DNA from: Lentzea atacamensis
GTDB lineage: Bacteria; Actinomycetota; Actinomycetes; Mycobacteriales; Pseudonocardiaceae
Reading direction: 5' to 3'
DNA: 64,000 bases
NCBI RefSeq assembly: GCF_003269295.1
Contig: NZ_QLTT01000003.1
Coordinates: forward strand, 1 to 64,000
This document shows, piece after piece, positions 17,621 to 26,360 of this stretch. The stretch's first letter is position 1. Each line of letters opens with the position of its first letter. The position numbers were made by a program, and so were the translations under genes. The notes under the pieces were generated by a model, which worked only from the letters and a program-made list of their open reading frames with translations, was not told the origin of the DNA and did not search any database.

Positions 17621-18457
17621 TCAGCCGAGGCTGCCGACGATCTGCTTGGCCGTGTTGGACGGGATCGCGAACCCGATTCCGACGCTCCCGGCCTCACCGC
17701 TGCTCGACGCCGGCGAGTAGATCGCCGAGTTGATCCCGATCAGCTCACCGGCCGCGTTCACGAGCGCACCACCGGAGTTGCCTGGGTTGATCGACGCGTC
17801 GGTCTGGATCGCCTGGTACGAAACGGAAGAGGCGCGTCGCCCCTCGCCGGGCACGGTCACCTTGCGGTCCAGCGCCGAGACGATGCCGGTGGTCACGGTG
17901 CCCTGCAGGCCCGACGGCGAGCCGATCGCCATCACCGCGTCACCGACCTTCACGGAGTCCGAGTCCGCCCACTTGATCGGGGTGAGCCCGGAGACGCCCG
18001 ACGCCTTGATCACGGCGAGGTCCGACGACGGGTCGGTGGAGACGACGGTGGCCGGCACCTCGCGGCCGTCGTTCAGCTTCACGGTGAGCTGGCCGCCGGA
18101 GGACGCCACGACGTGGTTGTTGGTGAGGATCTGGCCGTCCTGGGACAGGATCACGCCGGAGCCGACGCCGTTCGCGAAGTTCACCTGCACCACCGACGGC
18201 AGCACCTTCGAGGCGACGGACGTCCAGTCCACAGTGGACTGGTTCACGACCGTCTGCGCCGACACGGAACTGGCAGCAGAAGGCGTGGCGTCCGGCGAGG
18301 CGATGACCGCGCCGGTCACACCTCCGAACAACCCCGCGACGAGTGCCGCCGCGGTGAGCATCGGTGCCGTGCGGCGCCAGAACTTCGGCGCCGGCGCAAC
18401 GGCTGGCTGCGGTTCCACCAGTGACCCGCTCATCGCGGGGAAGCTCTGCTCGGTCAT
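17621..18457 (-). CDS. Membrane-anchored HtrA/DegP-like serine protease without PDZ domain
   Basis: 278 residues from ATG 18457 (MTEQSFPAMSG; two in-frame ATGs lie 21-24 bases upstream). A cytoplasmic tail of about 30 residues is followed by one TM helix (APMLTAAALVAGLFGGVTGAV) and a Ser/Thr-rich stalk. The trypsin-fold catalytic triad is TNNHVVA (His), SSDLAVI (Asp) and GNSGGAL (Ser). The protein ends at FAIPSNTAKQIVGSLG, right after the protease domain, where HtrA proteins normally continue into a PDZ domain. It is a likely extracytoplasmic quality-control or signalling protease. The truncation looks native, since a stop follows the last domain helix. Confidence 0.88.
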   Translation of the reverse strand: MTEQSFPAMSGSLVEPQPAVAPAPKFWRRTAPMLTAAALVAGLFGGVTGAVIASPDATPSAASSVSAQTVVNQSTVDWTSVASKVLPSVVQVNFANGVGSGVILSQDGQILTNNHVVASSGGQLTVKLNDGREVPATVVSTDPSSDLAVIKASGVSGLTPIKWADSDSVKVGDAVMAIGSPSGLQGTVTTGIVSALDRKVTVPGEGRRASSVSYQAIQTDASINPGNSGGALVNAAGELIGINSAIYSPASSSGEAGSVGIGFAIPSNTAKQIVGSLG

Positions 18458-18523
18458 GACTCCACGATGGACCGCCATCATGTGAGCAACCTGTGGGAAA
18501 AGCCAAAGAATCCCTGATAAGAA

Positions 18524-20563
18524 CTAGCTGAGAAGAAGCGCGGAGACGTCCGCGGCCGTCAGCGGTGGCCCGAAGTGCGCCCCCTGGCCGCCCGTGACGC
18601 CCAGCGAAGCCAGTCGCGCGGCCTCTGTCGCGGTGCGCACGTCCTCGGCGTAGAGCGGCAGCCGCAGGATCGACGCCCACTTCAGCAGCGCCACCGACGC
18701 GGTCTCGTCCACCCGGTTCGCGCCCTCGTCCAGGCCGTGCACGACCGCGCCGGTGAACTTCACGCCGGTCAGCGGCAGCAGGCGCAGCCGGTCGACGCCG
18801 ACGTTGCCGCCGTTCATCTGGTCCAGCACGAGCCCGATGCCGCGCTCGGCCAGGATGGTCAGCTCTTCCAGCTGCTCGTCGGTCAGCAACGCGGGCAGGT
18901 GCTCGTGCAGCTCGAAGCGCAGGGAGGACGGGGGCAGCCCCGTGCGGTCCAGCACGCGCGCGACCTCGGCGACGAGCTCGGGTTCCCGGCACAGCCGCGG
19001 CGGCAGGTCGATCGAGAGAGCCGGCGTCCGCGAACCCAGCTCCGCGTACCACTCACTCGCCTGCGCGCACGCCTCCGTGAGCGCCCAGTACATCAGGCGG
19101 ACGATCATGCCGTTGTCCGAGGACTGGTCCATGAACGTGTCCGGGCACAGCACACCGCGTTCCGGGTGGTTCCAGACGATCTTCGCCTCGAGTGCCAGCA
19201 CCGAACCGTCCGCCAGCGAGTGGACCGGCGCGTAGTCGACCCGGAACTGGCCCTCCTCCAGCGCGCCCGGGATCGACGCGGCCAGCGCGTACCGCTCCTT
19301 GTCGCGCAGGTCCCGTTCCTTGTCGTACAACGCCCACTGCGCCTTGCCGTCGCGCTTGGCCCACCCGACCGTGACGTCCGCCGCCCGCAACAGATCCACC
19401 GCGTCGCCGCCACGTGCCGCCCGCGCCACGATGCCCACGCTCGTCGTCACGCCGACGCCGTTCGCACCGATCCAGATCGGCTCCTCGAGCTGCCTGGTGA
19501 ACTCCTCGACCAGTGCGATCACGCCCCGCACGTCGCGCGGGTCCTTGATCAGCACGCCGAACTCGTCCTCACCGATGCGCGCGACCTTGCCGACGCTTTC
19601 CGTGAACACCGTCCGCAGCCGTGTCGCGACGTGCATGAGCACCCGGTTGCCCGCCTCGTGCCCGAACGCGTCGTTCACGCCGCGGAACCCGTCGATGTCG
19701 ACCTGCACCAGCGCGAGCGTCTCCGGCCCCTTGGAACCGACCGCGCCCTCGATCCAGCCGAGGAACTGCGTCCGGTTCGGCAGGCCCGTCTGCATGTCGT
19801 TGAGGCTCTGGCGAACGAGTTGCGACTGCAGCGCGCGCATCTCGTTCATGTCCTCGATCATCGTGACGAAGTACGGCGGCGAGTCCGCGTTCTCCCGCAC
19901 CAGGGAGATCGCCATGTGCGTCTGGATCGTCTCGCCGTCGCTGCGGATCATCCGCGCCTCGACCCTCAGGTGGTCGAGATCGGAGTCGATCAGCCGTTGC
20001 CCGGCCTTCCGCAACGCCTCGCGGTCGTCGGGATGCGCGAGATCGCGGCCGGTGACCTTCCGCATGTCCTCGCGCTTGTAGTCGAGCATCGTCAGCAACG
20101 CCTCGTTGACGTCGATGATCTGACCTTCGAGGTCGACCACCACGATCGGGAACGCCGAACTCTGGAAGATCGCCCGGAACTTGGCCTCGCTGGCCCGGAC
20201 CGCGCTCTCGGCCCGGCGCATCGCGTTGATCGCGGCCGTGCGGCTGATCTCCTGCTGATCGAGCGTGCGGTCGCGCATCGCCTCGGCGTACCCGGCGGCG
20301 AGCGCGGCGAGCTGAGCCGGCGAGACCTGCGTGTGCTCACCGAGATGGGTGAGCGTCTGCTCCAGCGTCGAGGAGGAGACGAAGTCGTTCTCGACCATGG
20401 ACCGGCCGATCTGCCGAGCATCGTCGGCACCGCCGATGAGCAGCTGCTCGACGTACCCGCCGAGCAGTGCCTCGAGCTTCGCGCGAGTGAGGTTCGCGAG
20501 AAGGGTGCTGGAGATCGCCGCCGCCCAGTGAACGGCGTGCTCGCGGCTGTCGACCATGTTCAT
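18524..20563 (-). CDS. PAS-GGDEF-EAL protein with degenerate EAL domain
   Basis: 679 residues, soluble. An N-terminal helical region (1-120) is followed by PAS (125-245), GGDEF (255-420) and EAL (425-679). The cyclase signature is RIGEDEF (331-335): the second Gly is Glu, otherwise it is intact. The EAL part is eroded: EAL reads EAK (459-461), the expected DDFG-x-G loop reads DQMNGGN, and LKID is replaced by VKFTG. So phosphodiesterase activity is unlikely, while c-di-GMP synthesis or binding remains possible. It probably adjusts c-di-GMP in response to a PAS ligand. It lies alone, 67 bases downstream of the HtrA-like gene. Confidence 0.9.
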   Translation of the reverse strand: MNMVDSREHAVHWAAAISSTLLANLTRAKLEALLGGYVEQLLIGGADDARQIGRSMVENDFVSSSTLEQTLTHLGEHTQVSPAQLAALAAGYAEAMRDRTLDQQEISRTAAINAMRRAESAVRASEAKFRAIFQSSAFPIVVVDLEGQIIDVNEALLTMLDYKREDMRKVTGRDLAHPDDREALRKAGQRLIDSDLDHLRVEARMIRSDGETIQTHMAISLVRENADSPPYFVTMIEDMNEMRALQSQLVRQSLNDMQTGLPNRTQFLGWIEGAVGSKGPETLALVQVDIDGFRGVNDAFGHEAGNRVLMHVATRLRTVFTESVGKVARIGEDEFGVLIKDPRDVRGVIALVEEFTRQLEEPIWIGANGVGVTTSVGIVARAARGGDAVDLLRAADVTVGWAKRDGKAQWALYDKERDLRDKERYALAASIPGALEEGQFRVDYAPVHSLADGSVLALEAKIVWNHPERGVLCPDTFMDQSSDNGMIVRLMYWALTEACAQASEWYAELGSRTPALSIDLPPRLCREPELVAEVARVLDRTGLPPSSLRFELHEHLPALLTDEQLEELTILAERGIGLVLDQMNGGNVGVDRLRLLPLTGVKFTGAVVHGLDEGANRVDETASVALLKWASILRLPLYAEDVRTATEAARLASLGVTGGQGAHFGPPLTAADVSALLLS

Positions 20564-20765
20564 TCAGCTCAGGTGGCCATTCGTGGGGACCGGGGTGATC
20601 TGCTGATCGATCGTCGGACGCCAATCGATACGCCTGCGTGACCCACTTCCGCCGGGTTCGGTCGAACGGGTGACAGCTCCGCGCGGTACCACCACCGGGT
20701 GTGGGTCCAGCAGACAAGCTTACTGATCAAGACTTGCCTGTCCAACCGAACCCGGACTCACGGTC

Positions 20766-20794
20766 GTGAATCATGGGATCGGCCATGAATTCAC
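20766..20794. repeat. Inverted repeat behind the trypsin-like protease gene
   Basis: GTGAATCATGG and CCATGAATTCAC are complementary except for one bulged base, with a 6-base loop. The repeat lies 39 bases downstream of the protease stop (minus strand) and about 200 bases upstream of the GGDEF-EAL gene. It could be a weak terminator or an operator. Confidence 0.35.
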
Positions 20795-20832
20795 TCGTTC
20801 GAACCAACGAATGGCCTACCGGACGCGAGCGG

Positions 20833-21633
20833 TCAGCGCGCGATCTCCTTCGCGACCCACGAGTTGATGGCGTCGACCCGCGCGTAGATCGCCGGGTGGT
20901 TCGGCCGCGCGCAGCCGTCACCCTTCGACACGAGGCCGACCAGCTTGCCGCCCGCCACGAACGGGCCACCGGAGTCGCCGTTGCACGCGTCGATGCCGCC
21001 CTTCATCACCCCGGCGCACATCATCGACCGGTTCTCGTAGAAGTCGTTGCCCTCGTCGTCCTTGCCCCAGAAGACGCGGCACGTCTCGTCTTCGAGGATC
21101 GGGATGGAGGCCTTCATCAGGTAACCGTTGGTGCTGCCGCCCTCCTTGACCGCGCCCCATCCCAGCACTGTGGCGGACCTGCCCGGTGCGTACAGGTGAC
21201 GGTCGGCCGCGCCGGCCGTCCTGATCGGCTTCTGCTTCAGCGCGCGGTCGAGCGTCAGCACCGCCGAGTCGAAGGAGATGCCGTCGTACTTCGGGTTGAT
21301 GACGATCTTCGTGAGCTTCGCGACGACGCCCTCTCCGGTGCTGTGGACGTTCTCGCGTCCCGCCACGACCACCCGCTTGTGCAACGGGATCGGCTTCGGC
21401 CCGGTCACGCCCTCGTCCACGCAGTGCGCAGCTGTGAGGATCTTGTTCGGCGCGACCACAACGCCGGTGCACCGGGGATCGCGCGTGTCGGCGGCCGGTG
21501 CCAGGTACACCGCGAACGGGTTGTCCTCAATGGACGCTCGGGTGCCGCCCACCACCTGGGCCGACGGGTCCGCGACCGCCGTACCCGTCATCAGCACGAG
21601 CAGGGCGGCCGTGATTCCACCTCGTAACAGCAT
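20833..21633 (-). CDS. Secreted trypsin-like (S1A) serine protease
   Basis: 266 residues from ATG 21633 with AAGGA about 8 bases upstream. A signal peptide (to about residue 21) and a short propeptide lead to VVGG, the activation-type N terminus. The triad is LTAAHC (His), FDSAVLTL (Asp) and NGDSGGP (Ser). IDACNGDSGG gives Asp at the S1 pocket position, so trypsin-like Arg/Lys specificity is expected. Cys pairs are in the usual chymotrypsin places. The ribosome binding site and the ATG lie inside a long perfect inverted repeat (21629-21686), so translation is probably structure-controlled. Confidence 0.92.
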   Translation of the reverse strand: MLLRGGITAALLVLMTGTAVADPSAQVVGGTRASIEDNPFAVYLAPAADTRDPRCTGVVVAPNKILTAAHCVDEGVTGPKPIPLHKRVVVAGRENVHSTGEGVVAKLTKIVINPKYDGISFDSAVLTLDRALKQKPIRTAGAADRHLYAPGRSATVLGWGAVKEGGSTNGYLMKASIPILEDETCRVFWGKDDEGNDFYENRSMMCAGVMKGGIDACNGDSGGPFVAGGKLVGLVSKGDGCARPNHPAIYARVDAINSWVAKEIAR

Positions 21634-21686
21634 TCGCCGTTCCTTCCGCAGAGAACTTCGATACGCGGCAAGGAACGGCGAATGCT
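21629..21686 (-). promoter_or_regulatory. Long hairpin hiding the RBS and start codon of the trypsin-like protease
   Basis: AAGGAACGGCGAATGC (21670-21685 on the plus strand) is exactly complementary to GCATTCGCCGTTCCTT (21630-21645). An outer A-T pair (21629/21686) extends the stem, and after one bulged base four further pairs (21646-21649 with 21665-21668) do so too, leaving a loop of about 15 bases. Read on the minus strand, the downstream arm carries AAGGA and the ATG of the protease. A transcript starting upstream of 21686 would have both buried in a stem of about 21 pairs. Confidence 0.8.
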
Positions 21687-21710
21687 CCGTCTCAGTTCGA
21701 CAAGCGCAAC

Positions 21711-23366
21711 TTAAGAAACGGCGTCGGCCGCCGAACGCCCGGCCACCCGGCCGGAGTACAGGCAGCCGCCGAGGAAAGTTCCTTCCAGTGCGCGGTATCC
21801 GTGCACGCCGCCACCACCGAACCCGGCGGCCTCACCGGCGGCGTAAAGCCCCGGCAACACCTCGCCGGACGTGTCGAGCACCCGCGACGACAGGTCGGTG
21901 TGCAGGCCTCCCAACGTCTTCCGCGTGATCACCGACAACCGGACGGCGATCAGCGGCCCGGCCTTGGGATCGAGCAACCGGTGCGGCTCGACGACGCGGA
22001 TCAGCTTGTCGGTCAGGAAGTGGCGGGCCGAGCGGATCGCGTTGACCTGCATGTCCTTGCTGAGGCCCGCAGTCACCTGGCGGTCGCGTTCGATGATCGT
22101 CTTTTCCAGCGCGGCGGCGTCGATGCGGTCGTCGCCGGTCAGCGCGTTCATGCCGCGCGCCAGGTCCGCGACCGTCCCCGCCTGGATGAACTCCTTGGAC
22201 CTCTGGGCGAACGCCTCCACCGGCGCGACCGCACCCGGCAGCGCGCGCTTCAGCACCGCGCGGGTGTCCTTGCCCGTCAGATCCGGGTTCTGCTCGGAGC
22301 CCGACAGCGCGAACTCCTTGCCGATGATCCTCTTGTTCAGCACGAACCACGAGTGCTCGTCGCCGCGCACGGTGATGTGCTGCAACGCTCCCAGCGCGTC
22401 GAAGCCGGGGAACAGCGGGATCGGCAGGCGGTTGCCGTCCGCGTCGAGCCACAGCGGCGACGGGCCCGGCAGGATGCGGATGCCGTGCCGCGACCACACC
22501 GGCGCGTAGTTCGCGATGCCCTCGGGGTAGTGCCACATGCGGTCGGCGTTGATGATCGAGGCGCCCGCCTTCTGCGCCACCTCCATCATGTGCCCGTCCA
22601 CGAAGTCCGGCACGCCGGCCAGCATGAACTTGGGCGGCTTGCCCATGCGCTCGGGCCAGTTCCGGCGAACCAGGTCGTGGTTGCCGCCGATGCCGCCGGA
22701 CGTGACGATCACGGCCTGGGCGCTGAGGGAGAAGTCTCCGGTGACCGTGCGGGAGCTCGGTTCGGCGCGAGCGACCGACGACGGCTCCAGAACCTCACCG
22801 GAAACGCCGTCGCACACGCCGTTGGTGACGTTGAGGCCGGTGACCCGGTGCCGGAACTTCAGCGTGACGAGGCCCTTCGCCACGCCCTCGCGCACGCGGC
22901 GCTCGAACGGCGCGACCACACCGGGCCCGGTACCCCAGGTGACGTGGAACCGCGGCACCGAGTTGCCGTGCCCGTCGGCGAGATAGCCGCCGCGCTCGGC
23001 CCACTGCACGAACGGGAACCAGCGCACCCCCATGTTGTGGAGCCAGGAGCGTTTCTCCCCGGCGGCGAAGTCCACGTACGCCTGCGCCCACAGCCGGGGC
23101 CAGTGGTCGCTCTCCCGGTCGAACGCCGCCGAGCCCATCCAGTCCTGCAGTGCCAGGTCGTGCGAGTCCTTGACCCGAAGCCTGCGTTGCTCGGGGGTGT
23201 CCACCATGAACAACCCGCCGAACGACCACCAGGCCTGGCCGCCGAGGGACGCCTCCGGCTCCTGGTCCAGGAGAATGACCTTGCGGCCCGCGTCCGCGAG
23301 CTCTGCGGTCGCGACGAGACCTGCGAGGCCCGCGCCGACGACGATGACATCCGCGTCATGTGCCAT
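21711..23366 (-). CDS. FAD-dependent dehydrogenase (3-ketosteroid-dehydrogenase-like flavoprotein)
   Basis: 551 residues from ATG 23366. The N terminus is DADVIVVGAGLAGLVATAELADAGRKV, the FAD-binding Rossmann motif, followed by EASLGGQAWWSFGG. The C terminus has GLYAAGEAAGFGGGGVHG-YRALEGTFLGGCLYSGR, the second FAD contact of the fumarate-reductase/KstD superfamily. Length and motifs match the FAD-binding dehydrogenase group around mycobacterial Rv0785. The substrate is not known; a steroid or other ring compound is only a family-level guess. It is divergent from the cupin gene across about 75 bases. Confidence 0.85.
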   Translation of the reverse strand: MAHDADVIVVGAGLAGLVATAELADAGRKVILLDQEPEASLGGQAWWSFGGLFMVDTPEQRRLRVKDSHDLALQDWMGSAAFDRESDHWPRLWAQAYVDFAAGEKRSWLHNMGVRWFPFVQWAERGGYLADGHGNSVPRFHVTWGTGPGVVAPFERRVREGVAKGLVTLKFRHRVTGLNVTNGVCDGVSGEVLEPSSVARAEPSSRTVTGDFSLSAQAVIVTSGGIGGNHDLVRRNWPERMGKPPKFMLAGVPDFVDGHMMEVAQKAGASIINADRMWHYPEGIANYAPVWSRHGIRILPGPSPLWLDADGNRLPIPLFPGFDALGALQHITVRGDEHSWFVLNKRIIGKEFALSGSEQNPDLTGKDTRAVLKRALPGAVAPVEAFAQRSKEFIQAGTVADLARGMNALTGDDRIDAAALEKTIIERDRQVTAGLSKDMQVNAIRSARHFLTDKLIRVVEPHRLLDPKAGPLIAVRLSVITRKTLGGLHTDLSSRVLDTSGEVLPGLYAAGEAAGFGGGGVHGYRALEGTFLGGCLYSGRVAGRSAADAVS

Positions 23367-23440
23367 CGGGCGAGCATAGATCCACTGCTGGTCACGCACG
23401 AGACCTGAATCAAGTTCACTTTCTGGGGAGAGTTGAGACG

Positions 23441-23866
23441 ATGACCTTCCGACCGGCTTCTGAGGTGGGTTTCAGCACCAGGACCACCAGGTTCGTGGCA
23501 CCCGGATCGGTGACGAACGGCGAGTTCGGCCTGTTCGAGTGGCGGATGGACGCACGCCAGCCCGGCGCCCGGCCGCACTTCCACAAGACCTTCTCCGAGT
23601 CGTTCTACGTGCTCGAAGGCGAGATCACGCTGTTCGACGGCGACGAATGGATCAAGGGTGGCGAGGGCGACTTCCTCTACGTCCCGCCGAACCGGCCCCA
23701 CGCGTTCCGCAACGACAGCGACGCGCCGGTTCGCATGCTGATCCTGTTCTCGCCCGGTATCGCCCGCGAGAACTTCTTCCTGGAGGTGGGGAAGGCCAAG
23801 GGGCTGAGCCCGGAGGAGCTGGAGGCGTTCTACGCCCGTCACGACCAGTACAACCTGCCTGGCTGA
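23441..23866 (+). CDS. Small single-domain cupin protein
   Basis: 141 residues with a GGGGAG ribosome binding site 10 bases before the ATG. Cupin motif 1 is PHFHKTFSESFYVLEGE with two His and a Glu as metal ligands. Motif 2 is GDFLYVPPNRPHAFRN with the third His. A C-terminal extension (LSPEELEAFYARHDQYN) is common in actinobacterial relatives. It is probably a metal-binding enzyme or sensor. The substrate is unknown. It starts opposite the flavoprotein gene and may share a promoter region with it. Confidence 0.85.
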   Translation: MTFRPASEVGFSTRTTRFVAPGSVTNGEFGLFEWRMDARQPGARPHFHKTFSESFYVLEGEITLFDGDEWIKGGEGDFLYVPPNRPHAFRNDSDAPVRMLILFSPGIARENFFLEVGKAKGLSPEELEAFYARHDQYNLPG

Positions 23867-24119
23867 GGGTGCCGCCGACCGCCACTACCGGTGAGGGGGG
23901 TTTCCGGTGTGCCGGTCGACGGCGGGTTGACCGCTGCGCGAGCGCACAACGCCTGCGGAAGGACTTTTCCAGCCTGGGGGTGCCGGATCGTCCTGGCGCG
24001 GGCTCCAGCGCCAGCGGCCAACCACATTGTTGAACGTACAACCGGAGCGTGGTGTTCCGGTCGGCTTTCACTGTGACAGGACTCAAATCCTTCAGGTTGC
24101 CTTCAGGTTCAACCGGGGT

Positions 24120-24575
24120 ATGTCACCAGGTGTGACGGATGAGCTGCCCACGATCACAGATCTCGCCGAGCTGGTCGGCCTTCTGGGTGACGACGTCTAC
24201 GTGCGCTGGTCGAAAGGCCCGGACGCGGACGCCGCCTCGACGTCGCGCGACTCGCTGACCGGCGTGGAGCTGCCAGGACTTTCCGCGAGCCCGCTGCGCG
24301 TCGAGCCGTGGTGGGGAGACCGCTCGCGCAAGCTCTGGGTGGCCCGCCGTCTCTTCGACTACCGCCACCTGCGCGACCTGCGTGGCCCGGACGTCCGCGC
24401 GTGGGTGCTCCGCGGCGCCGAGGTGGGCCGCGGCCCGGACAACGAGCCCCTGGTCCGCTGCCTCGAAGCGCTGGCCTGGGTGGCTGACTCCGCGTTGAGC
24501 GAGTGCGAGGACCTGGTCCACGCCCAGCACTCCGACGAGTGGGGCCCGCTGGACCGCTCTAGCTCAGATCGCTGA
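24120..24575 (+). CDS. DUF6098-like conserved actinobacterial protein
   Basis: 151 residues from ATG 24120 (ACCGGGG just upstream). The body contains DVYVRWSKGPDAD, SRDSLTGVELPGLSASPL, RVEPWWGDRSRKLWVARRLFDYRHL and WVLRGAEVGRGPDNEPLV, patterns I associate with the DUF6098 family. No signal peptide or membrane segment. Function unknown. Its last 17 bases overlap the convergent neighbour. The 253-base gap before it holds no gene I can support. Confidence 0.7.
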   Translation: MSPGVTDELPTITDLAELVGLLGDDVYVRWSKGPDADAASTSRDSLTGVELPGLSASPLRVEPWWGDRSRKLWVARRLFDYRHLRDLRGPDVRAWVLRGAEVGRGPDNEPLVRCLEALAWVADSALSECEDLVHAQHSDEWGPLDRSSSDR

Positions 24576-25254
24576 GCTTGCGTTCCGCGGCCTTGCGCGC
24601 CTTCTCCGCGGCCGCCGTGACCCGCTTGGCGTCCTCCAACCGCTCCGCCGCCCTGTCGAACGCCCGCTGCGCCGCCAGCTGGTCCGCCTGAGCCTCCCCG
24701 AGAGCCTGCTCGGCCTCGTCCAGCGCCTGCTGCGCCTCCGCCCGCTTCCGCTCCTGCCGCTCACGCCGCTTGCGGGCCAGCGCGTCCTCGCCGTCGCCCT
24801 CCTCCTGCACGGGCTCCGGCACCGGCACGGCGAACCCGAACCCGGAGTACTCCAGCGCCTTCGTGAGGTGCCCTGCCCGCACCTGCTCGGCGGACTCCGG
24901 GTCGGCCATCGCGGCGGTCAGCGTGTTCCGCACCTGCGTGACGGCGTCGTCCGCGAGCGGCCCGGTCAGCTCCAGCGTGCGGTAGACGAGGGATTCGAGG
25001 AGCTCCTTGCGCTTGCGGCCGAGCTCCCGCATGGTCAGCTGCGCCGTGGAGAGGCTCAGCGCCTCCTCCAGGTCCTTCGGCGCGTCTCTCACCAGCCGGT
25101 TCACCGCCCAGGCGCCGACGGTCGGCTTGCGCAGGTCGGCGATGGCCCTGGCGAGGTCCTTGTCGCCGGCCTGCTTGGCCGCGGTGTTGCGGGCCGCGGT
25201 GAACTCCTTCGGGGGCAGCCCGTAGAGCTCGTCGGCGACCGGCTTGAGGTCCAT
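24559..25254 (-). CDS. Conserved cytoplasmic coiled-coil protein of unknown function
   Basis: 231 residues, ATG start. The N-terminal part (MDLKPVADELYGLPPKEFTA-ARNTAAKQAG then AIADLRKPTVGAWAVNRLVR) is conserved and globular. From about 155 the chain is almost only Ala, Glu, Arg and Lys in heptad order (KRAEAQQALDEAEQALGEAQ), a long coiled coil to the end. No catalytic motif was recognised. It may be a structural or chromosome-associated protein, but nothing here shows which. Confidence 0.75.
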   Translation of the reverse strand: MDLKPVADELYGLPPKEFTAARNTAAKQAGDKDLARAIADLRKPTVGAWAVNRLVRDAPKDLEEALSLSTAQLTMRELGRKRKELLESLVYRTLELTGPLADDAVTQVRNTLTAAMADPESAEQVRAGHLTKALEYSGFGFAVPVPEPVQEEGDGEDALARKRRERQERKRAEAQQALDEAEQALGEAQADQLAAQRAFDRAAERLEDAKRVTAAAEKARKAAERKLSDLS

Positions 25255-25274
25255 GGGCGCAAGGTAGCGCCTGA

Positions 25275-25574
25275 TCAGCGATCAGTCTCGCTGAATCCGC
25301 TCAAGCGCCGCTGCCGTGCATGCGCGGCTGCGACCTGCGTCTTGCCCAACCCGCGCTGTCCGGTCACCACACGGACCGGCTCACTCAACAACGCGAGCGC
25401 GGCAGGCGTTTGGAAGTTGGGCGGCTCATGCGGGATGAGCCCCGTGACCACCTGATGCGCAGGCACGGCAGGCAGGCCCAGGTATTCCGCCCGCAAGGGA
25501 ATGCCACCGTCCTGGTTTCGCGCCGAACAATGCCGAGCGCCCGAATCAGGTAAACAGGATGGGGAGATGCACAC
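25275..25574 (-). pseudogene. Remnant of an NB-ARC/TPR (STAND) ATPase N terminus
   Basis: The frame contains GLIPHEPPNFQ followed by RVVTGQRGLGKTQVAAAHAR, which is the linker and Walker A motif that open actinobacterial NB-ARC-tetratricopeptide proteins. The chain stops about 15 residues after the P-loop, where several hundred residues should follow. It is best read as a decayed 5' fragment. The rest is not found nearby: the next sequence is the divergent PH-domain gene on one side and the coiled-coil gene on the other. Confidence 0.6.
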
Positions 25575-26109
25575 CAGGTGGAGATGGGTTCTCTTCGGGC
25601 TCGGCGCGGGCGTCGCCGCCGGCGGACCGATCGCGATGGCGGGCGGCCCGTGGTACGGCTACGTCTTCGGCGGCCTGTGGTCCCTGATGGGCGGCACGGT
25701 CGCGTGGCGCAGCTTCCGGATGGGCACGAAACTGACCGCTGAAGGCATCACGTCGAACAGCCTCGACCGGCAAACCGTCATCGAGTGGTGCGACGTCAGA
25801 ACGATCGAGCCCGCACGCCGGCGCAACCTGATCTTCTTCCACACCATCGCCCCCGCCGTGCGCCTCCACACGGGCAAGGAAACGCTGACGGAGCTCAGCC
25901 TGCTCTCGGTCAAAAAGGACTCCGTGCCCGAGCGAACCGCGAGCCAGGTCGAGGAACTCCGGCGTGCGCTGGCCGGGCACCGCATTAACTGCCCCGCCTG
26001 CGGAGCGCAGCCGAAACCGCTCGCGACCAGCCAGAGCATCGCCCAGCGCCTGCGGTCGAGATTGCGTTCCCTCATGCGTGGAAATAGCGATCAGTCCATC
26101 GTCCGCTGA
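25567..26109 (+). CDS. Membrane protein with bacterial PH-like domain
   Basis: 180 residues from ATG 25567 with GGGGAG directly upstream. Two adjacent hydrophobic helices (about 7-20 and 24-42, WVLFGLGAGVAAG and YGYVFGGLWSLMGG) are followed by KLTAEGITSNSLDRQTVIEW-CDVRTIEPA, the strand pattern of bacterial PH (bPH_6-type) domains. The C terminus has CPACG and a basic tail. The PH domain would face the cytoplasm. Function unknown. It stands alone, upstream of the subtilase by 251 bases of structured but gene-free DNA. Confidence 0.7.
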   Translation: MHTRWRWVLFGLGAGVAAGGPIAMAGGPWYGYVFGGLWSLMGGTVAWRSFRMGTKLTAEGITSNSLDRQTVIEWCDVRTIEPARRRNLIFFHTIAPAVRLHTGKETLTELSLLSVKKDSVPERTASQVEELRRALAGHRINCPACGAQPKPLATSQSIAQRLRSRLRSLMRGNSDQSIVR

Positions 26110-26360
26110 CATGATCCCGTTACAGGTCAACAACGTTCACCGTTGACGCAGGTCTTGACATTCCCCTCTATCAGCTCTTGACTGGAGGGCAACCGCTCGT
26201 TCCACGCCTAAAGTGAAACGCGCAGCATTAATGCGGTGCCTGGACAATCCGCTGAACAGTCCAATGTGGATCTGGAGAATGCTCCAGGAAGACGATTGCC
26301 CCTCGGCAGGCGAAGAGATGTGCTTCGTGCACTCTTTACCCCACGAAGGGCATTTGCGCC

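Noticed and set aside
18575..20641. 688-codon plus-strand frame opposite the GGDEF-EAL gene
   Set aside because: Arg/His/Leu-rich low-complexity translation without any motif; the minus-strand protein explains the region.
23867..24119. Possible small gene or RNA in the 253-base gap before the DUF6098-like gene
   Set aside because: Only imperfect GC-rich inverted repeats; no start site, codon bias or known RNA pattern.
26155..26183. TTGACA and TTGACT boxes upstream of the subtilase as a promoter
   Set aside because: No acceptable -10 sequence at 16-19 bases from either box.
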